Below, piece by piece: positions 46,501-55,435 of a stretch of DNA of 64,000 nt. A program made the position numbers and the translations under genes. The notes beneath the pieces are model-generated. The model was not told the origin of the DNA, ran no database searches, and saw nothing but the letters and a program-made list of their open reading frames with translations. Origin of the DNA: Corythucha ciliata (Eukaryota; Arthropoda; Insecta; Hemiptera; Tingidae); the NCBI GenBank assembly GCA_038030265.1, contig CM075942.1, positions 37,600,751-37,664,750 on the forward strand. Direction: 5' to 3'. Within the stretch, counting starts at the first letter, position 1. Each line of letters opens with the position of its first letter.

Positions 46501-49500
46501 CAAATCGCGTGAAATTGGCTTTTGTGAGATCGAATACGCGAGATTCGGGTTTAAAAAGGGCTAACACATTGAAAATAATTTTACTTTTTTAAATTGTTGA
46601 GAGACCGAAATTTGGGTTTAGATGGGTGAAAGTGCATTTCAGGGCACAAAGGCTGATACTAGTGCTCTCTTCCCCTTCAAGTTTCCGGGCTGAATACGCC
46701 ATTTTATAGCCGATATATGTAATACCGATTGGGCTTATAACTTGCCGTTTATCCAATTAACCTGCAGCTTTTGGCCACAAATGAATTTGATGAAGAATTT
46801 TCTGATATTCTCGGCAGGAGGAGGGGGGGGGATAAAATCTGAACTGTATAGATTGTTGCTCCCCTAATGCCGGCTGAATTCCGCCGCCACTGGGTAAAAT
46901 ACTAAAGGCCCGTTCACAAGCTCTATGTTTGCGTTGTGTGGAGTCCATGGGACCAATTGTAATAATATGTATTCCCTCGAAAAATGAAGCACACCACACA
47001 ACGAAAACATAGTGCTTGTGAACGGGCACTCACTAAAGCTTCGGCCACACATGCGTCCATATTGGTCAAATACCTTCCAATAGTTCCAATATGCGAGAGT
47101 TTCTAAATTCAACAGATGAGTAACATTTTCCATCGTGATTGAGCCAACGATATATAAACCTGGATTGGTCACAGCGGACTGGAGGGGGTGCGCCGTCCCC
47201 CGATAAAAAAGACCATCCTCACCCCGTCCCCCTCCTAGTGTAGTTATGGCAACACGGTCATTATTTTGAAACCTTCACCCCTCTCATCCACTTTCTGATG
47301 GCCACACTTTATCAGCAGTGATGAGCAATCCAGTTCTTTTATATCGTTGGGTTGAGCCTTCCCTCACGCTTATCATGTGTTAGTTTTGTAACTTAATCAA
47401 TCGGTGAGCAAAGTGGTGAATATGGGAACGTGTCGAATTCATCAATTTTTATAGCATTGCCTAGAAACAGACGAGCTGGAAGCTGAAACGCCTTGTAAAA
47501 TGCTAGAGCCGATCAGCTTGTGTAATAAAAATGTGATTTTCGAACAATCATGGACTCAATTATCGATTTTTGGCCTTGCCATCAGAAAGTCACACACATT
47601 GTAAGATTTGCAGGTTATTTGGCAAACTTCTCTCCGCGAAAAAATATATGCGAATTTTGGTTTCTGCGAAGTAATAATAACAATAATAAAGAAAAATCGG
47701 TACACTCCCCATTCACGACGATGATATAGCCAACTAGGACTGACGTCGGAAAGTCAGAATAGTGGGAAGGGTCTAGAAAATGGTCGCAATGGACTGAGGG
47801 ATTTCCACACAAATTGGATCGTCTTCTTCTTATATGCCATGTTTGTCATGCGCCAACTTCCCGGACCCGTTTATTGTGCACTCCCAACTCAGGTGTAATA
47901 AGAGAACCTGCAACGATTTGGGTATGAACACTCTGTACGTTATATTTATTCTCTTACGGTGTATTTAACCACCTCAGCTTAAGGCTCGGTTTAACTAAGC
48001 CGAACCTTGTTTAATAAAACTCAATGATTTTTTTTCTCTTAAGTCCAACTTAGGCCCATTTTCACCAACAAAACTGATCTCGTTTAAAGTTGGTCGTGAT
48101 TACTTGCCAATAGCAACCCATATGAATTTTGATACAAGTTTTTACATTGTAATCGTGATTAGTTGTTGATCTTGGTTTAAGAAGTTGGTGAAATCGGGCC
48201 TTAATGTTGAGCCGAACCTTAAACCGAGGTGGTGAAATCCACCATTAATGAAATAGGACTCCCTTCATCCATCAGACCGTTTCTTATGGTAGAAGAGAAT
48301 CGATTCTTTTTTTATATCCGGGTATCGCGAATTTTTCTGTATAGGTGAATCAATTTCAGTAGAATTTGAAGTAGGTATTTGAGGCTTACTCACAGGAATT
48401 ATATTATTCCAGTAAATGTATATCCAGCTATCTCTGTCTGGCCGGTTCATTTCATGCCAAAAACCTACAGCGTGGCCAAGTTCATGGATAACAATTCCAA
48501 GGTACCAACATCTCTGGCCCAGTGATAGTTTTTGTCCACCGATTCCCGCTTTTCCCACAGGAGACCAACAGGCGCCACTGAAAAGAGAAAAACGGCGCAA
48601 TTTAAAAGATATAGATTAAAGATTTGTCATGTGATATAGCCTGGGCAACAAAACATGGCAATCGCCCGCTCGTTTCAAGCTTTTTTCCAAACCCATCTGA
48701 TCGCTTGTACGTTTTTTGGAATGTCTGATTGCTTGTAGCTCATGGTCAATGGAAGTTCCGAAAAATAAAAGAGGCGGATGATAAGTATCAGACTAGTTGC
48801 CGGTTTTTATTTGGTAATTTCTACCAAATAAAGCAGGTGTATTGAATTGAGTTTTAAAGCTCCATGAAACAAAGCTTGTGGTGTTGGGGGAGGGAACATT
48901 GACAAGTTCTAGACACTTCAATGAAAGTATTGCATCGGACAGAGTAACATCATTAAACTCAGTAATAGTTCATTACGATCTTGCATCTTGATGAGGGCTA
49001 TTTCGGATGAGCTCGACTTCCCAAGCCTGAAATGCGTCATTACGACCGATGGGATGCGGGTTTTTTTTTTTCTGGAGCCGTCATTTTTTGTCAATTTTGA
49101 GAACGGTAATTTAAACACCCTCAAACCTTGCCACCCCAAGATGATTGACGTTGTCGAGCAGCACGAAATAATGAAATGAAATAAAACTTGCATCACTGAG
49201 TGACAGCGCATTTTATCACTCTAAACTTGAAATGAGACTTTGAACATGGGGGTGGTGTTGGAGTGGGAGTAGGGGGCGTGAGATATGGCCAGTCCGTATA
49301 GGTGTGGCGAGTGGCGTGACATAGCTTACTCTTGGAAATCATTTCTGACCCTCAGAAGCAGCAAACTCTCGTTTCGTCCTTCCGGAAAAGGTGTTTTTTT
49401 TTGTTTTGTAAGGCTGTAGAAAAGGAATTTGTTGTCCTACTATTTTCCGGCTCATGCACGGCTTTGGTGATGGGAAGTAATGAGAAACACGGAAGCTATA

Positions 49501-50261
49501 GTATTTCGTTCACTTTTTTCGTGGTTTTTTTCTGATGCATTAAAGCTCGGTTCTACTTTGGTATAACATATAGGAAGTGTCTTTGGGGGCGCCAGGTGAT
49601 AAGATTGGTAGACAATGCGGAAGACTGTCAACTGGGTGGAAAAACGGTAGGGCTCAGATTTACACGTAAGGTGACAGAAAATAAAAACCTTTTTACGCTT
49701 CGGGCTTGAGAAGAAACCAATTCCATAAGTTCGATAGTAAAGTTACCTGTCAGCTTTGTTGAAGAAGACGTGAACGAAACTCTCTTCTCCAGACCATTCC
49801 TTAAATCTTAAACATGTTTTAGAGTGGTAGTGATCCATCGCTTTCATCAAAATATCACACTGTGGAGAATCGGGACACCCTGACAAAAAAAAAAAAAAAA
49901 AAATCTATACTCAGGAGCGCAATTATGAAGGGGAAAATCAAGAGGTCTACCAACCTATATCGTTGTCAATTTTGTAGGCGATCAAACCAGATGGCCAGAG
50001 GAGAGCGGGCTTGGTAACGGCATTTTTTTCTCCAGGCTGGTAATTTAAGGATATAAATATTTCAATTCTTGACGGAGGTATTTAGCATGAACAATTGAAA
50101 TAAGTTACCTTTTTGTCGAGAAATATGTCGCCCTCGAAAAAGTTGTCATTGTACAAACCTGAATCCGTACCTTTCACAGGTTCCAAGGATTCGTCTGTGT
50201 CGTTTACGTAACCAAATCCATTAGAGAAGCTCAGTAGACCAATGCAGAGAAATAGATAACC
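37384..50261 (-). CDS. Astacin-family zinc metalloprotease with MAM domain, nine exons
   Basis: A secreted endopeptidase. Exons in transcript order: 50261-50109, 49955-50036, 49747-49879, 48394-48577, 40386-40493, 40085-40319, 39225-39376, 37897-38034, 37384-37566, all with GT/AG borders and consistent phase; total 1368 nt. Numbering from the first visible residue: hydrophobic leader 1-15 (GYLFLCIGLLSFSNG), propeptide aspartate-switch motif FEGDI (Asp 45), catalytic domain about 57-258 starting NAVTKPALLWPSGLIAYKID, zinc motif HELGHAVGFWHE (154-165), Met-turn SIMMY (209-213, Tyr ligand present), MAM domain 273-423 with its framing cysteines, then a Ser/Thr-rich tail. The initiator Met must lie in an upstream exon that was not found. 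Catalytically competent as read. Astacin-MAM proteins resemble meprins; the substrate is unknown. Confidence 0.92.
37897..38034 (-). CDS. Astacin gene exon: MAM domain, middle
   Basis: Acceptor GTTTTAG, donor GTAGGT. Encodes LSQAYLEKITQQNNDPETTF then ELWTNATNEGQWAHVEVPL; the ELW...G.W..V pattern is MAM. Phase 0 on both sides. Confidence 0.85.
39225..39376 (-). CDS. Astacin gene exon: MAM domain, middle
   Basis: Acceptor TTTCACACAG, donor GTAAGT. Encodes DGYLYTSYETAGKSVGYLMS then LGCVRFWYLIQSEKSASLK, the C.RFWY block typical of MAM. Confidence 0.88.
40085..40319 (-). CDS. Astacin gene exon: end of protease, start of MAM
   Basis: Acceptor TTTCCAG, donor GTATGC. Encodes DGVSPTLQSKSGARIG, LSSSDIRRIYKLYGC (end of the astacin domain) and CSFNDHNCGFKN, the opening of the MAM domain. 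Confidence 0.9.
40386..40493 (-). CDS. Astacin gene exon with Met-turn
   Basis: Acceptor CATTCAG, donor GTACTC. 36 codons, NFGHAFAKHDTNSVNNLGES then FDYKSIMMYDEYAFSK. It is 7.9 kb from the preceding exon. Confidence 0.9.
40567..40680. mobile_element. MITE in protease intron
   Basis: Ends CCTCCCTATTCTGTAGCTCT and the near complement on the right, with AACGCGTGCGTTAGC in each arm. About 114 bp, located just upstream of the Met-turn exon. Confidence 0.8.
40928..41790 (-). mobile_element. 3' end of an R1-type retrotransposon, copy 2
   Basis: RNase H blocks VRVYTDSQAALRAVAKPVVD and SLAWIPGHRGFEVNERADML, then a CCHC-less C-terminal region with HMMGLPPDLMYRDCEIEEET and, in another frame, a Cys/His cluster. 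The end GGGCCCGTACCCGGCC... is followed by CAGTGGGCCC reading into an (ATT)n run at 40921-40933, the element's 3' tail. Closely related to 27680-28470 but retains about 500 bp deleted there. Confidence 0.85.
41795..41905. repeat. Dispersed repeat E, copy 1
   Basis: GACTCTCGCTCGCCCTTGAA then TTTAGTGGAATGAGCTTCC matches 50722-50830 and, more weakly and inverted, 59030-59085. Function unknown. Confidence 0.65.
41906..44217. other. Intron sequence without recognised elements
   Basis: Part of the 7.9-kb protease intron. A-rich and T-rich tracts, a poly-C run at 42523-42534, and a repeat G scrap near 43799. No coding frame longer than about 68 codons and none with a recognisable motif. Confidence 0.35.
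44218..45121 (+). mobile_element. 0.9-kb long-TIR (foldback-like) element
   Basis: Arms 44218-44403 and 44936-45121 are about 185-bp inverted repeats at roughly 90 percent identity by eye. Each arm is itself built from repeats of GGCAAATAGC and its complement, so arms can also fold alone. The 530-bp core contains an 87-codon ORF. No clear target duplication. It lies inside the protease intron. Confidence 0.88.
44505..44768 (+). CDS. 87-aa ORF inside the long-TIR element
   Basis: ATG context AAAAAATGAGC. Starts MSDCKTDESNREKNVKKSSP, strongly basic (many Lys/Arg), with a possible helical middle ARINLIEQAKSFITWASTTS. Stop TGA at 44768. No known domain is recognised; it could be a captured host fragment or a short accessory protein. 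The ORF is the longest in the core and is placed centrally. Confidence 0.4.
   Translation: MSDCKTDESNREKNVKKSSPTSMIRAKRRNPGIDNVTLRSFNTLRMGERNARINLIEQAKSFITWASTTSLKSAKQLESSLNKKAMK
45122..46024. other. Intron sequence without recognised elements
   Basis: Continuation of the protease intron; no coding or repeat signal beyond short homopolymers. A weak tRNA A-box-like word at 45970-45984 lacks a convincing B box. Confidence 0.3.
46025..46640. repeat. Diverged minisatellite of about 36-40 bp units
   Basis: Units of the form AACCCGTGAAATTGG-TTTTTGAATGAGTC recur at least a dozen times with substitutions and small gaps (for example near 46030, 46065, 46100, 46130, 46200, 46245, 46315, 46505). Old tandem repeat in the protease intron. 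Confidence 0.75.
46903..47027. mobile_element. MITE family A, copy 2
   Basis: Left end TAAAGGCCCGTTCACAAGC, right end GCTTGTGAACGGGC, centre CCCTCGAAAAATGAAGC. 125 bp; the right terminal AAAG has been lost. Confidence 0.85.
47145..47262. repeat. Dispersed repeat next to MITE A, copy 1
   Basis: AACGATATATAAACCTGGATT ... GTGTAGTTATGGCAA matches 51323-51435 across about 110 bp. In both places it lies within about 120 bp of a MITE A copy, though on opposite sides or spacings, suggesting a shared larger ancestor. Confidence 0.75.
47956..48247. mobile_element. MITE within a MITE
   Basis: The outer ends AACCACCTCAGCTTAAGGC and, from the right, GGATTTCACCACCTCGG enclose an inner pair starting AGGCCCATTTTCACCAAC (left) and AGGCCCGATTTCACCAAC (right), at roughly 48050-48205. 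The inner element interrupts the outer. Both share a TTTCACCA core, so they may be related families. Confidence 0.75.
48394..48577 (-). CDS. Astacin gene exon with zinc-binding motif
   Basis: Acceptor TCTTTTCAG, donor GTGAGT. Encodes ACWSPVGKAGIGGQKLSLGQ and the active-site helix HELGHAVGFWHEMNRPDRD: three His ligands and the general-base Glu are present. Confidence 0.95.
48975..49093. repeat. Hairpin MITE family D, partial copy
   Basis: GAGGGCTATTTCGGATGAG and CCTGAAATGCGTCATTACGA match the arms of 58365-58512. The central hairpin is mostly lost. Located in a protease intron. Confidence 0.65.
49747..49879 (-). CDS. Astacin gene exon
   Basis: Preceded by a long pyrimidine tract ending GTCAG; donor GTAACT. 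Encodes CPDSPQCDILMKAMDHYHSK then TCLRFKEWSGEESFVHVFF, the N-terminal catalytic subdomain. Confidence 0.9.
49955..50036 (-). CDS. Astacin gene exon (start of catalytic domain)
   Basis: Acceptor AATTACCAG, donor GTTGGT (weak but usable). Encodes PGEKNAVTKPALLWPSGLIA then YKIDNDI. Confidence 0.88.
50109..50261 (-). CDS. Astacin gene, first visible exon (leader and prodomain)
   Basis: Acceptor TTGACAG, donor GTAACT. Encodes the signal-peptide core and NDNFFEGDIFLDKK. In-frame TGA just above the acceptor proves the exon does not extend upward, so a Met-bearing exon is needed. Confidence 0.88.
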
Positions 50262-50717
50262 CTGTCAATGACAAGCCAAATTTAAAAGCAAATATATCTA
50301 CTTACAAGGAGAGGTCCTCAAATGTAACTCTTCTATGTTTTATGTTTCAATTTTGTTCTGTAACAAAATTGGTGAGGTGGACCAAATCGTCAAACCTACT
50401 CCTTTTAAATGGACCTTAGGGAAGCTCACCACTCGCAAGAAAAAAATAGAGAATTTTTGTAATGTAGGTACTAAAACATGATTGATTTTCAAAGAAAGCA
50501 CCTCTTTTCGGCGAAATAATGACACAATCATTTTTCGAAAAATATCCTCTGACCATAGTGGTGACGGAACCGGGGAAGCAAGCAGATTCAGCGCCTGAAA
50601 ACCCAAATTTCACGCCTTTGGCACTCTAAAAATCATACTCTGTGTGTTTGGCCCTATATATCTATTACATATTTTGGGGCTTTATTGCTCTGTGTTAACA
50701 GTGTTTGATTTTGTGTG

Positions 50718-50830
50718 AGGCTGACTCTCGCCCGCCCTTGAGTTTAGTGGAATGAGCTTCCCCTTCTATTAAAAATAATGCGGCGGGAATAATTTTAAGG
50801 CTAAATGTTTTCCTTTTTATTAAACTTTGA
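50718..50830. repeat. Dispersed repeat E, copy 2
   Basis: GACTCTCGCCCGCCCTTGAG then TTTAGTGGAATGAGCTTCC, parallel to 41795-41905, followed in both by a CGGGAAT.ATTTTAAG block. Confidence 0.65.
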
Positions 50831-51322
50831 AGTCCCAAAACTCGCCGGTTTATTCCTAGTTATATTACCAAACCCGTGAACCAATTTTCAATCTGAAAAC
50901 GGGATTCTGTATGTGTGTAACGAATTCCAAGTAATTATGTCAGCGAATTTTTAGGAATTCGCAAATGCTATTTTCTTACAGCATTTTTCTGGTATGACGA
51001 AATTTGAAAACCCCTACTTATACGTAGGCACTTAGCCATGATTTACACGTGTTCAAATCACAAATCAAACTGAAAATTGATCTATTATTTTTATCAGAAA
51101 GAGAAAAACGGTCTAGTTGACCAAACGAGGGTGGTTAGTCTAAAAAACGAGACTTCGGAGCCTGGGCTAAAACAAATAATCAACTAGATCATTTTTATCT
51201 TCCCGATGCTAGTAATAGATCTAATTTTATTTTGGTGGATGATTTTAGCTCTTGAAAATCATGGCTGAAACTGCATATAACCAGCGATCACAGATAAATA
51301 ATAGAGGAAGCGTAAACTACAA

Positions 51323-51435
51323 CGATATATAAACCTGGATTGCTCAAAGAGGACTAGAGGGGCGTGGAGGGGGCAGGTCGTCCCCTGGTAAACAATCACG
51401 CTGTCCCTCTCCTTGTGTAGTTATGGCAATATCCC
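51323..51435. repeat. Dispersed repeat next to MITE A, copy 2
   Basis: Same as 47145-47262. It ends about 10 bp before the MITE A copy at 51444. Confidence 0.75.
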
Positions 51436-51443
51436 CCAAGCTC

Positions 51444-52276
51444 CCAAGCTCTATGTTTTCGTTGTGTGGTGTCCAAGGTGACTAAATTTTCTATAGGTGC
51501 CGCAGATCACTGTCCTTCACCTACGTCACGAGCAGTCCCAACCGCCATTGCGCTGGTCCCAGTAAATTATTAATTGTTATTGGGTTGTGATTTTTGAGAA
51601 TTAGAAGCGTGCGTCTCTTATCTTTCGGAAGGCATTCGTGTTATCAGTTCAGTGTTTTCTCTGTGAGAAGTGGAATAAATTTTAAGTTTTTCTCGCTTTT
51701 TCTAGGAACAAGGTAATTTTGAAATCGTATACTTTTATGGTTTATTGTATGCTAGTTGTAGAATTAAATTAACACATTTTTAACTTCTAGATGATAGTTG
51801 AAGTGAAGGAGAGGCTCGGAGAGCTGTGGGCCCTCGTCGGAGGGTTCGACCCAAGTTCAGCCGTGGACTCGGAATTCTCCCATGATATGCCTCAGCTTTC
51901 AAAATTACCTTGTTCGTAGAAAAAGCAAGAAAAACTTAAAATTTATTCCACTTCTCACAGAGAAAACACTGAACTGATAACACGAATGCCTTCCGAAAGA
52001 TAAGAGACGCACGCTTCTAATTCATAAACTTCAATTTCAAAATTAACTTGCTCTGCTGCTGTAGGATGAGCGATCGGGAGTAAAGGACTGCTGGTGAAGT
52101 CAATCCCCACCCTTCCCGCCATGCCTTTTAGGCTGGGGGAAATCTGCGGCACCTTAGAAGAGTTTAGTCACCTTGTGTGGTGTCTACGCAAACTATCAAA
52201 ATACTTCATTTTTCGAGGGAATAAAGTTTGGTTGCATAGACTCCACACAACGGAAACATAGAGCTTGTAACCGGTA
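51444..52276. mobile_element. MITE family A, copy 3, split by a 702-bp insertion
   Basis: The left piece (51444-51473, AAGCTCTATGTTTTCGTTG...) and right piece (52176-52276, with CATTTTTCGAGGGAATAAAG) are halves of one MITE A. The intervening element begins and ends with CAAGGT/ACCTTG and has duplicated TGTGGTGTC. Confidence 0.88.
51474..52175. mobile_element. CAAGGT element with 9-bp target duplication (MULE-like)
   Basis: 702 bp. Ends CAAGGTGACTAAA and complement; TGTGGTGTC flanks both sides (51465-51473, 52176-52184). Long imperfect inverted arms: 51600-51720 is complementary to 51905-52025 (GTGTTATCAGTTCAGTG, GTGAGAAGTGGAATAAATTT). The core 51790-51900 is GC-richer. Long arms and a 9-bp duplication fit a Mutator-like non-autonomous element. 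No ORF of note. Confidence 0.85.
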
Positions 52277-52289
52277 TGCGTATTTACAA

Positions 52290-53020
52290 CCCAAGTAACA
52301 CAAGAGCTCCGGTAAGCGAAGATCGTGTAGGTTTGAGCTTCCTTAAAATTTGTGTAGAGCTTCAGTGCAGAAGAAGTATACTACCGAAGCTGGAACTTCC
52401 TTAATGACTTGTGTAAAGCATTATGGAAGTTATACTGACAGGTGTAACAGCGGGACATGATTTCAATTTCCATTGAGCTTCGGAAAGGCTTCACCATTCA
52501 TATTAGAACTTCTGTTGCTCTTCCCTCAGTCAATGTAACCGAAGCAGTGGGAAGAAATTAGGTTAGTTCCAGGACTACTTTTAAAGAAGTCTTATGGAAG
52601 TCTTATGGAAGTGGGCATCCATTAGACTTCTTTTAGAATGCTTGCAGCAAGCTTTACCCAAGTATCACAAGAACTCCGGTATAAGCGAAGATCGTGTAGG
52701 TTCGAGCTTCCTTAAAATTTGTGTAGAGCTTCGGTGCAGAAGAAGTATAATACCGAAACTGGAACTTCTTTAATGACATCTGTAAAGCATTATGGAAGTT
52801 ATACCGACAGGTGTTACAGCGGAACATGATTTCAATTTCCAATGAGCTTCGGAAAGGCTTCACCATTCATATTTGAACTTCTGTTGCTCTTCCCTTAGTC
52901 AATGTAACGAAGCCGTGGGAAGAAATTAGGTTAGTTCCAGGACTATTTTTAAAGAAGTCTTATGGAAGTGGACATCCATTAGACTTCTTTTAAACTGCTT
53001 ACAACAAGCTTTATCTTGCT
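52290..53020. repeat. 367-bp tandem duplication
   Basis: Two units starting CCCAAGT at 52290 and 52657, nearly identical to about 53015. The sequence is rich in GAAGC/GCTTC words in both orientations. The region 56870-57200 shows the same word style and may be a distant relative. Confidence 0.88.
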
Positions 53021-53080
53021 TCATAAAGCCTCTGAAGCATACGCTATAGAAGCTTCTCTTCGACTCACCTGATTACCAAA

Positions 53081-53326
53081 TCATTTTTCACTTTTGTCTG
53101 TGCTGTGACGTGGTAGTGTGGCGCACGGAACGACGCACGGAAATTTGGTCCAGTCATCTGCTGGATTTCCGGGCTTTTTGAAAGCATTGATCTTGGCGCT
53201 CTTAGGTGGCCAAAAAAGCAATCCGTCTTTCTCCAATATTGATGGAACTGCTGTAATTTTCAACTCCCCCTTTTCAATAGTTTGGACGATCTTGAAAGAA
53301 AAGCCTGCTTCCTCTTTTTCGTCCAT
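53081..53326 (-). CDS. 82-codon ORF, possible N-terminal exon of an uncharacterised protein
   Basis: ATG at 53326: MDEKEEAGFSFKIVQTIEKG, then ELKITAVPSILEKDGLLFWP and DDWTKFPCVV. The order of acidic start, a VPS word, a WPP word and a W..(F/Y)PC word resembles the N-terminal region of uncharacterised arthropod proteins such as those with DUF4806. This rests on memory of the pattern, not a search. Stop TGA follows KSEK. Not obviously part of the adjacent protease gene. Confidence 0.4.
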   Translation of the reverse strand: MDEKEEAGFSFKIVQTIEKGELKITAVPSILEKDGLLFWPPKSAKINAFKKPGNPADDWTKFPCVVPCATLPRHSTDKSEK

Positions 53327-53407
53327 TTGTGCTAATCAGTTCCCGGAAAACAAGAAAATACATAATTAACATCAATTAATTGTGTTATACGCATGTAAGT
53401 ACACACG

Positions 53408-54362
53408 GGTGTTTCAGAATAACTACAAAAAAGTAAAATGGGTTAAAATATAATTGATTTGCTGTCAAAAAAGCCAAATACATATATCATGGTCCGAAAC
53501 TCAATAGTTTCCGAGATATGATTTTTCAATCGTTATTTAGAGCAGTATCTCGCTTTTCTCAATAAAATGAGATTTTGTCGTTTCCAAACGAACTTCTGGC
53601 GCCGGATTTGCAAAGAACACATTTTTTTTTCTGTTAGGAATGACAGTTTCCGAGAGAATGAGCCATTTTTTATCACCACGACACCGGCTCAAAGCTGCGC
53701 AAACTGGAAAATGCTCAATTTTGTGATAGAAGTCAACACTAATAGCGTTTCCCATTTGCCATCTCTTCACTGGCACGTGGAGTGTATGTGACGTCATTGC
53801 ACTGGCAATAAACATGTAAACACCTGGTGTGCTGTGGCTTCAAATGGAGCAGTTTTAAGCTATAGCTTCGTCATTATTTCTTCCTCCGTGCGGTTTATCT
53901 GTTATAAACCTAAAGTTAGGTTTACCTGCACCGTCTAATTTCTCGAGGCAGAAAATGTTGTACAAGCACTGTGCTAGCGCAGGTTGCCGTGGCAAATGGA
54001 GCAAAATCTCAGTTACAGTGGTGCGATTCAATTGACAAATGGAGCACCAAAATTCTTATCAGGACAACAACAGTGTGCACCATTGTGGAATTCTCTTGCA
54101 AATGGTTAACGCTATAGGTAAATCACGATGCACAAAAACGTCATGGTGATAAAAAAGGACTCATTCTCTCGACAACTGTCATTCCTATCAGTAAAAACGT
54201 GTTATTTCAAAGGCCGCCAAAAGTTCGTCCTAAAAAACGCTTGAAAATTCTTATCTAGGAAACTATTGAGTTTCGGACTATGGTGTATTTCGCCTTCTTG
54301 ATTGCAAATCAGGCCTACTTTTTCCAATTCATTTTTTTGCAGTTATTCTGAAATACCCTATT
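53408..54362. mobile_element. 0.95-kb TIR element, GGGTGTTTCAGAATAAC ends
   Basis: Left end GGGTGTTTCAGAATAACT, right end (inward) AGGGTATTTCAGAATAACTG. The arms extend about 300 bp with blocks such as ATCACCA.GAC and GAATGACAGTT mirrored on the right. The left arm alone recurs at 24458-24770. The core 53700-54100 has no ORF above 92 codons and no recognised protein. Confidence 0.8.
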
Positions 54363-54437
54363 ATAAGTAGGGTTGGCAGACGTCGTTGTATTTCACGGGA
54401 TAGTCCCAGCTTTTGCTAATTGTCCCGCATCCTTAGA

Positions 54438-54613
54438 CCGGTCGTCCACTGGAAGCGTTCTGAGCGACGCTACAACGAGCGTACATCCAAAAAGGCTTAA
54501 AATGATTTCACTGCAGCTAAGCATACAGTGGACGATGTCACGCGTTCAATTTGAGCCCTTGGGGTGTACGCTCGTTGTAGCGCCGCTCGAAAACGCTTCC
54601 AGTGGACGACAGA
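54438..54613. mobile_element. MITE, GTCGTCCACTGGAAGCG ends
   Basis: Left arm GTCGTCCACTGGAAGCGTT, then CGCTACAACGAGCGTACA; the right arm is the complement. About 176 bp, adjacent to the left end of the TTA-flanked element. Confidence 0.85.
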
Positions 54614-54645
54614 CCCTTAAGGGGCCCACACACTGTCAAACATGC

Positions 54646-54765
54646 TTGACAAGCATGTTTGCCAACCTCGCTTGACAAGCATGTTTGCCAACCTCGCTTG
54701 ACAAGCATGTTTGCCAACCTCGCTTGACAAGCATGTTTGCCGACCTCGCTTGACAAGCAGATTTG
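54646..54765. repeat. 25-26-bp tandem repeat, four to five units
   Basis: The unit TTGACAAGCATGTTTGCC then AACCTCGC recurs without interruption to about 54765, with one base change in the last unit. It sits in the left arm of the TTA-flanked element, next to its palindromic end. Confidence 0.9.
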
Positions 54766-54875
54766 ATCGTGTGTGGGGTCATGTTTGAAGGTTTGACATC
54801 ACGTTTGACGGTTTTCAGTCACTGCCAGAAAATTTGCTCTCAAACATTTGGTTTGAAAAACATGTTTGATCGTGT

Positions 54876-55223
54876 GTGTGTGTTTCAAACCATCAAACCT
54901 TCAAACCACAAAGAAAAAAGGGTATTGGGGTGATTTTTATGATAATGAAAAAATTGGTTTATCATAATAATCCTTTGACTAAATATAGGGAGTTTCACGA
55001 GGAAAGGACATACTTTCCTGGAAACATGGAGCATACTTGCACACTTTACGTCTATAAGATAGACGATAAGAAAAAAGAATATATTTACAAAAAAATCTCT
55101 GAGCACATCTCAGCTCTTCCAAGAGATTTGCGTGGCCAAAGTACCTCTTTTCATGAGCCATTGTTTGGTCCACATAGAACTTTTCTTCTTCCTGTGGGCT
55201 TTATTTTGCGGCCTCGGCCCTGA
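54876..55223 (+). CDS. 115-codon ORF inside the TTA-flanked element
   Basis: The first ATG lies in the repeat arm; a more natural start may be the internal Met at about 54939 (MIMKKLVYHNNPLTKYREFH). Continues YVYKIDDKKKEYIYKKISEH and ends LLPVGFILRPRP before TGA. Lys/Tyr-rich; no domain recognised. It could be a captured fragment or an accessory ORF. Confidence 0.4.
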   Translation: MCVSNHQTFKPQRKKGIGVIFMIMKKLVYHNNPLTKYREFHEERTYFPGNMEHTCTLYVYKIDDKKKEYIYKKISEHISALPRDLRGQSTSFHEPLFGPHRTFLLPVGFILRPRP

Positions 55224-55435
55224 TAAGGCAATACAAATAACTCAAATGGTTAATATCCATACTTAAACATATTATGAACGCAAAATGAGCACTGCTGAAG
55301 CTTGGGCGCACGTTTGAAGTTGAAGCTTGACGACAAGTTTGACCGTGTGGGTGCGACATCAAACGTCAACATGCTTGACAAGTGAAACTAATAAAACCAT
55401 GCTTGTCAAGCATGTTTGACCGTGTGTGGGCCCCT

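Larger units (their letters stand above)
54620..55435 (+). mobile_element. TTA-flanked TIR element carrying an ORF
   Basis: 816 bp. Ends AGGGGCCCACACACTGTC and, inward from the right, AGGGGCCCACACACGGTC. TTA directly flanks both sides (54617-54619, 55436-55438), as in PIF/Harbinger elements. Both arms contain CATGCTTGACAAGCATG-type palindromes. A 25-bp unit is repeated four times in the left arm. Confidence 0.85.

Noticed and set aside
54646..54765. CRISPR-like regular repeats
   Set aside because: Units are directly adjacent without unique spacers, and the context is a eukaryotic transposon arm.
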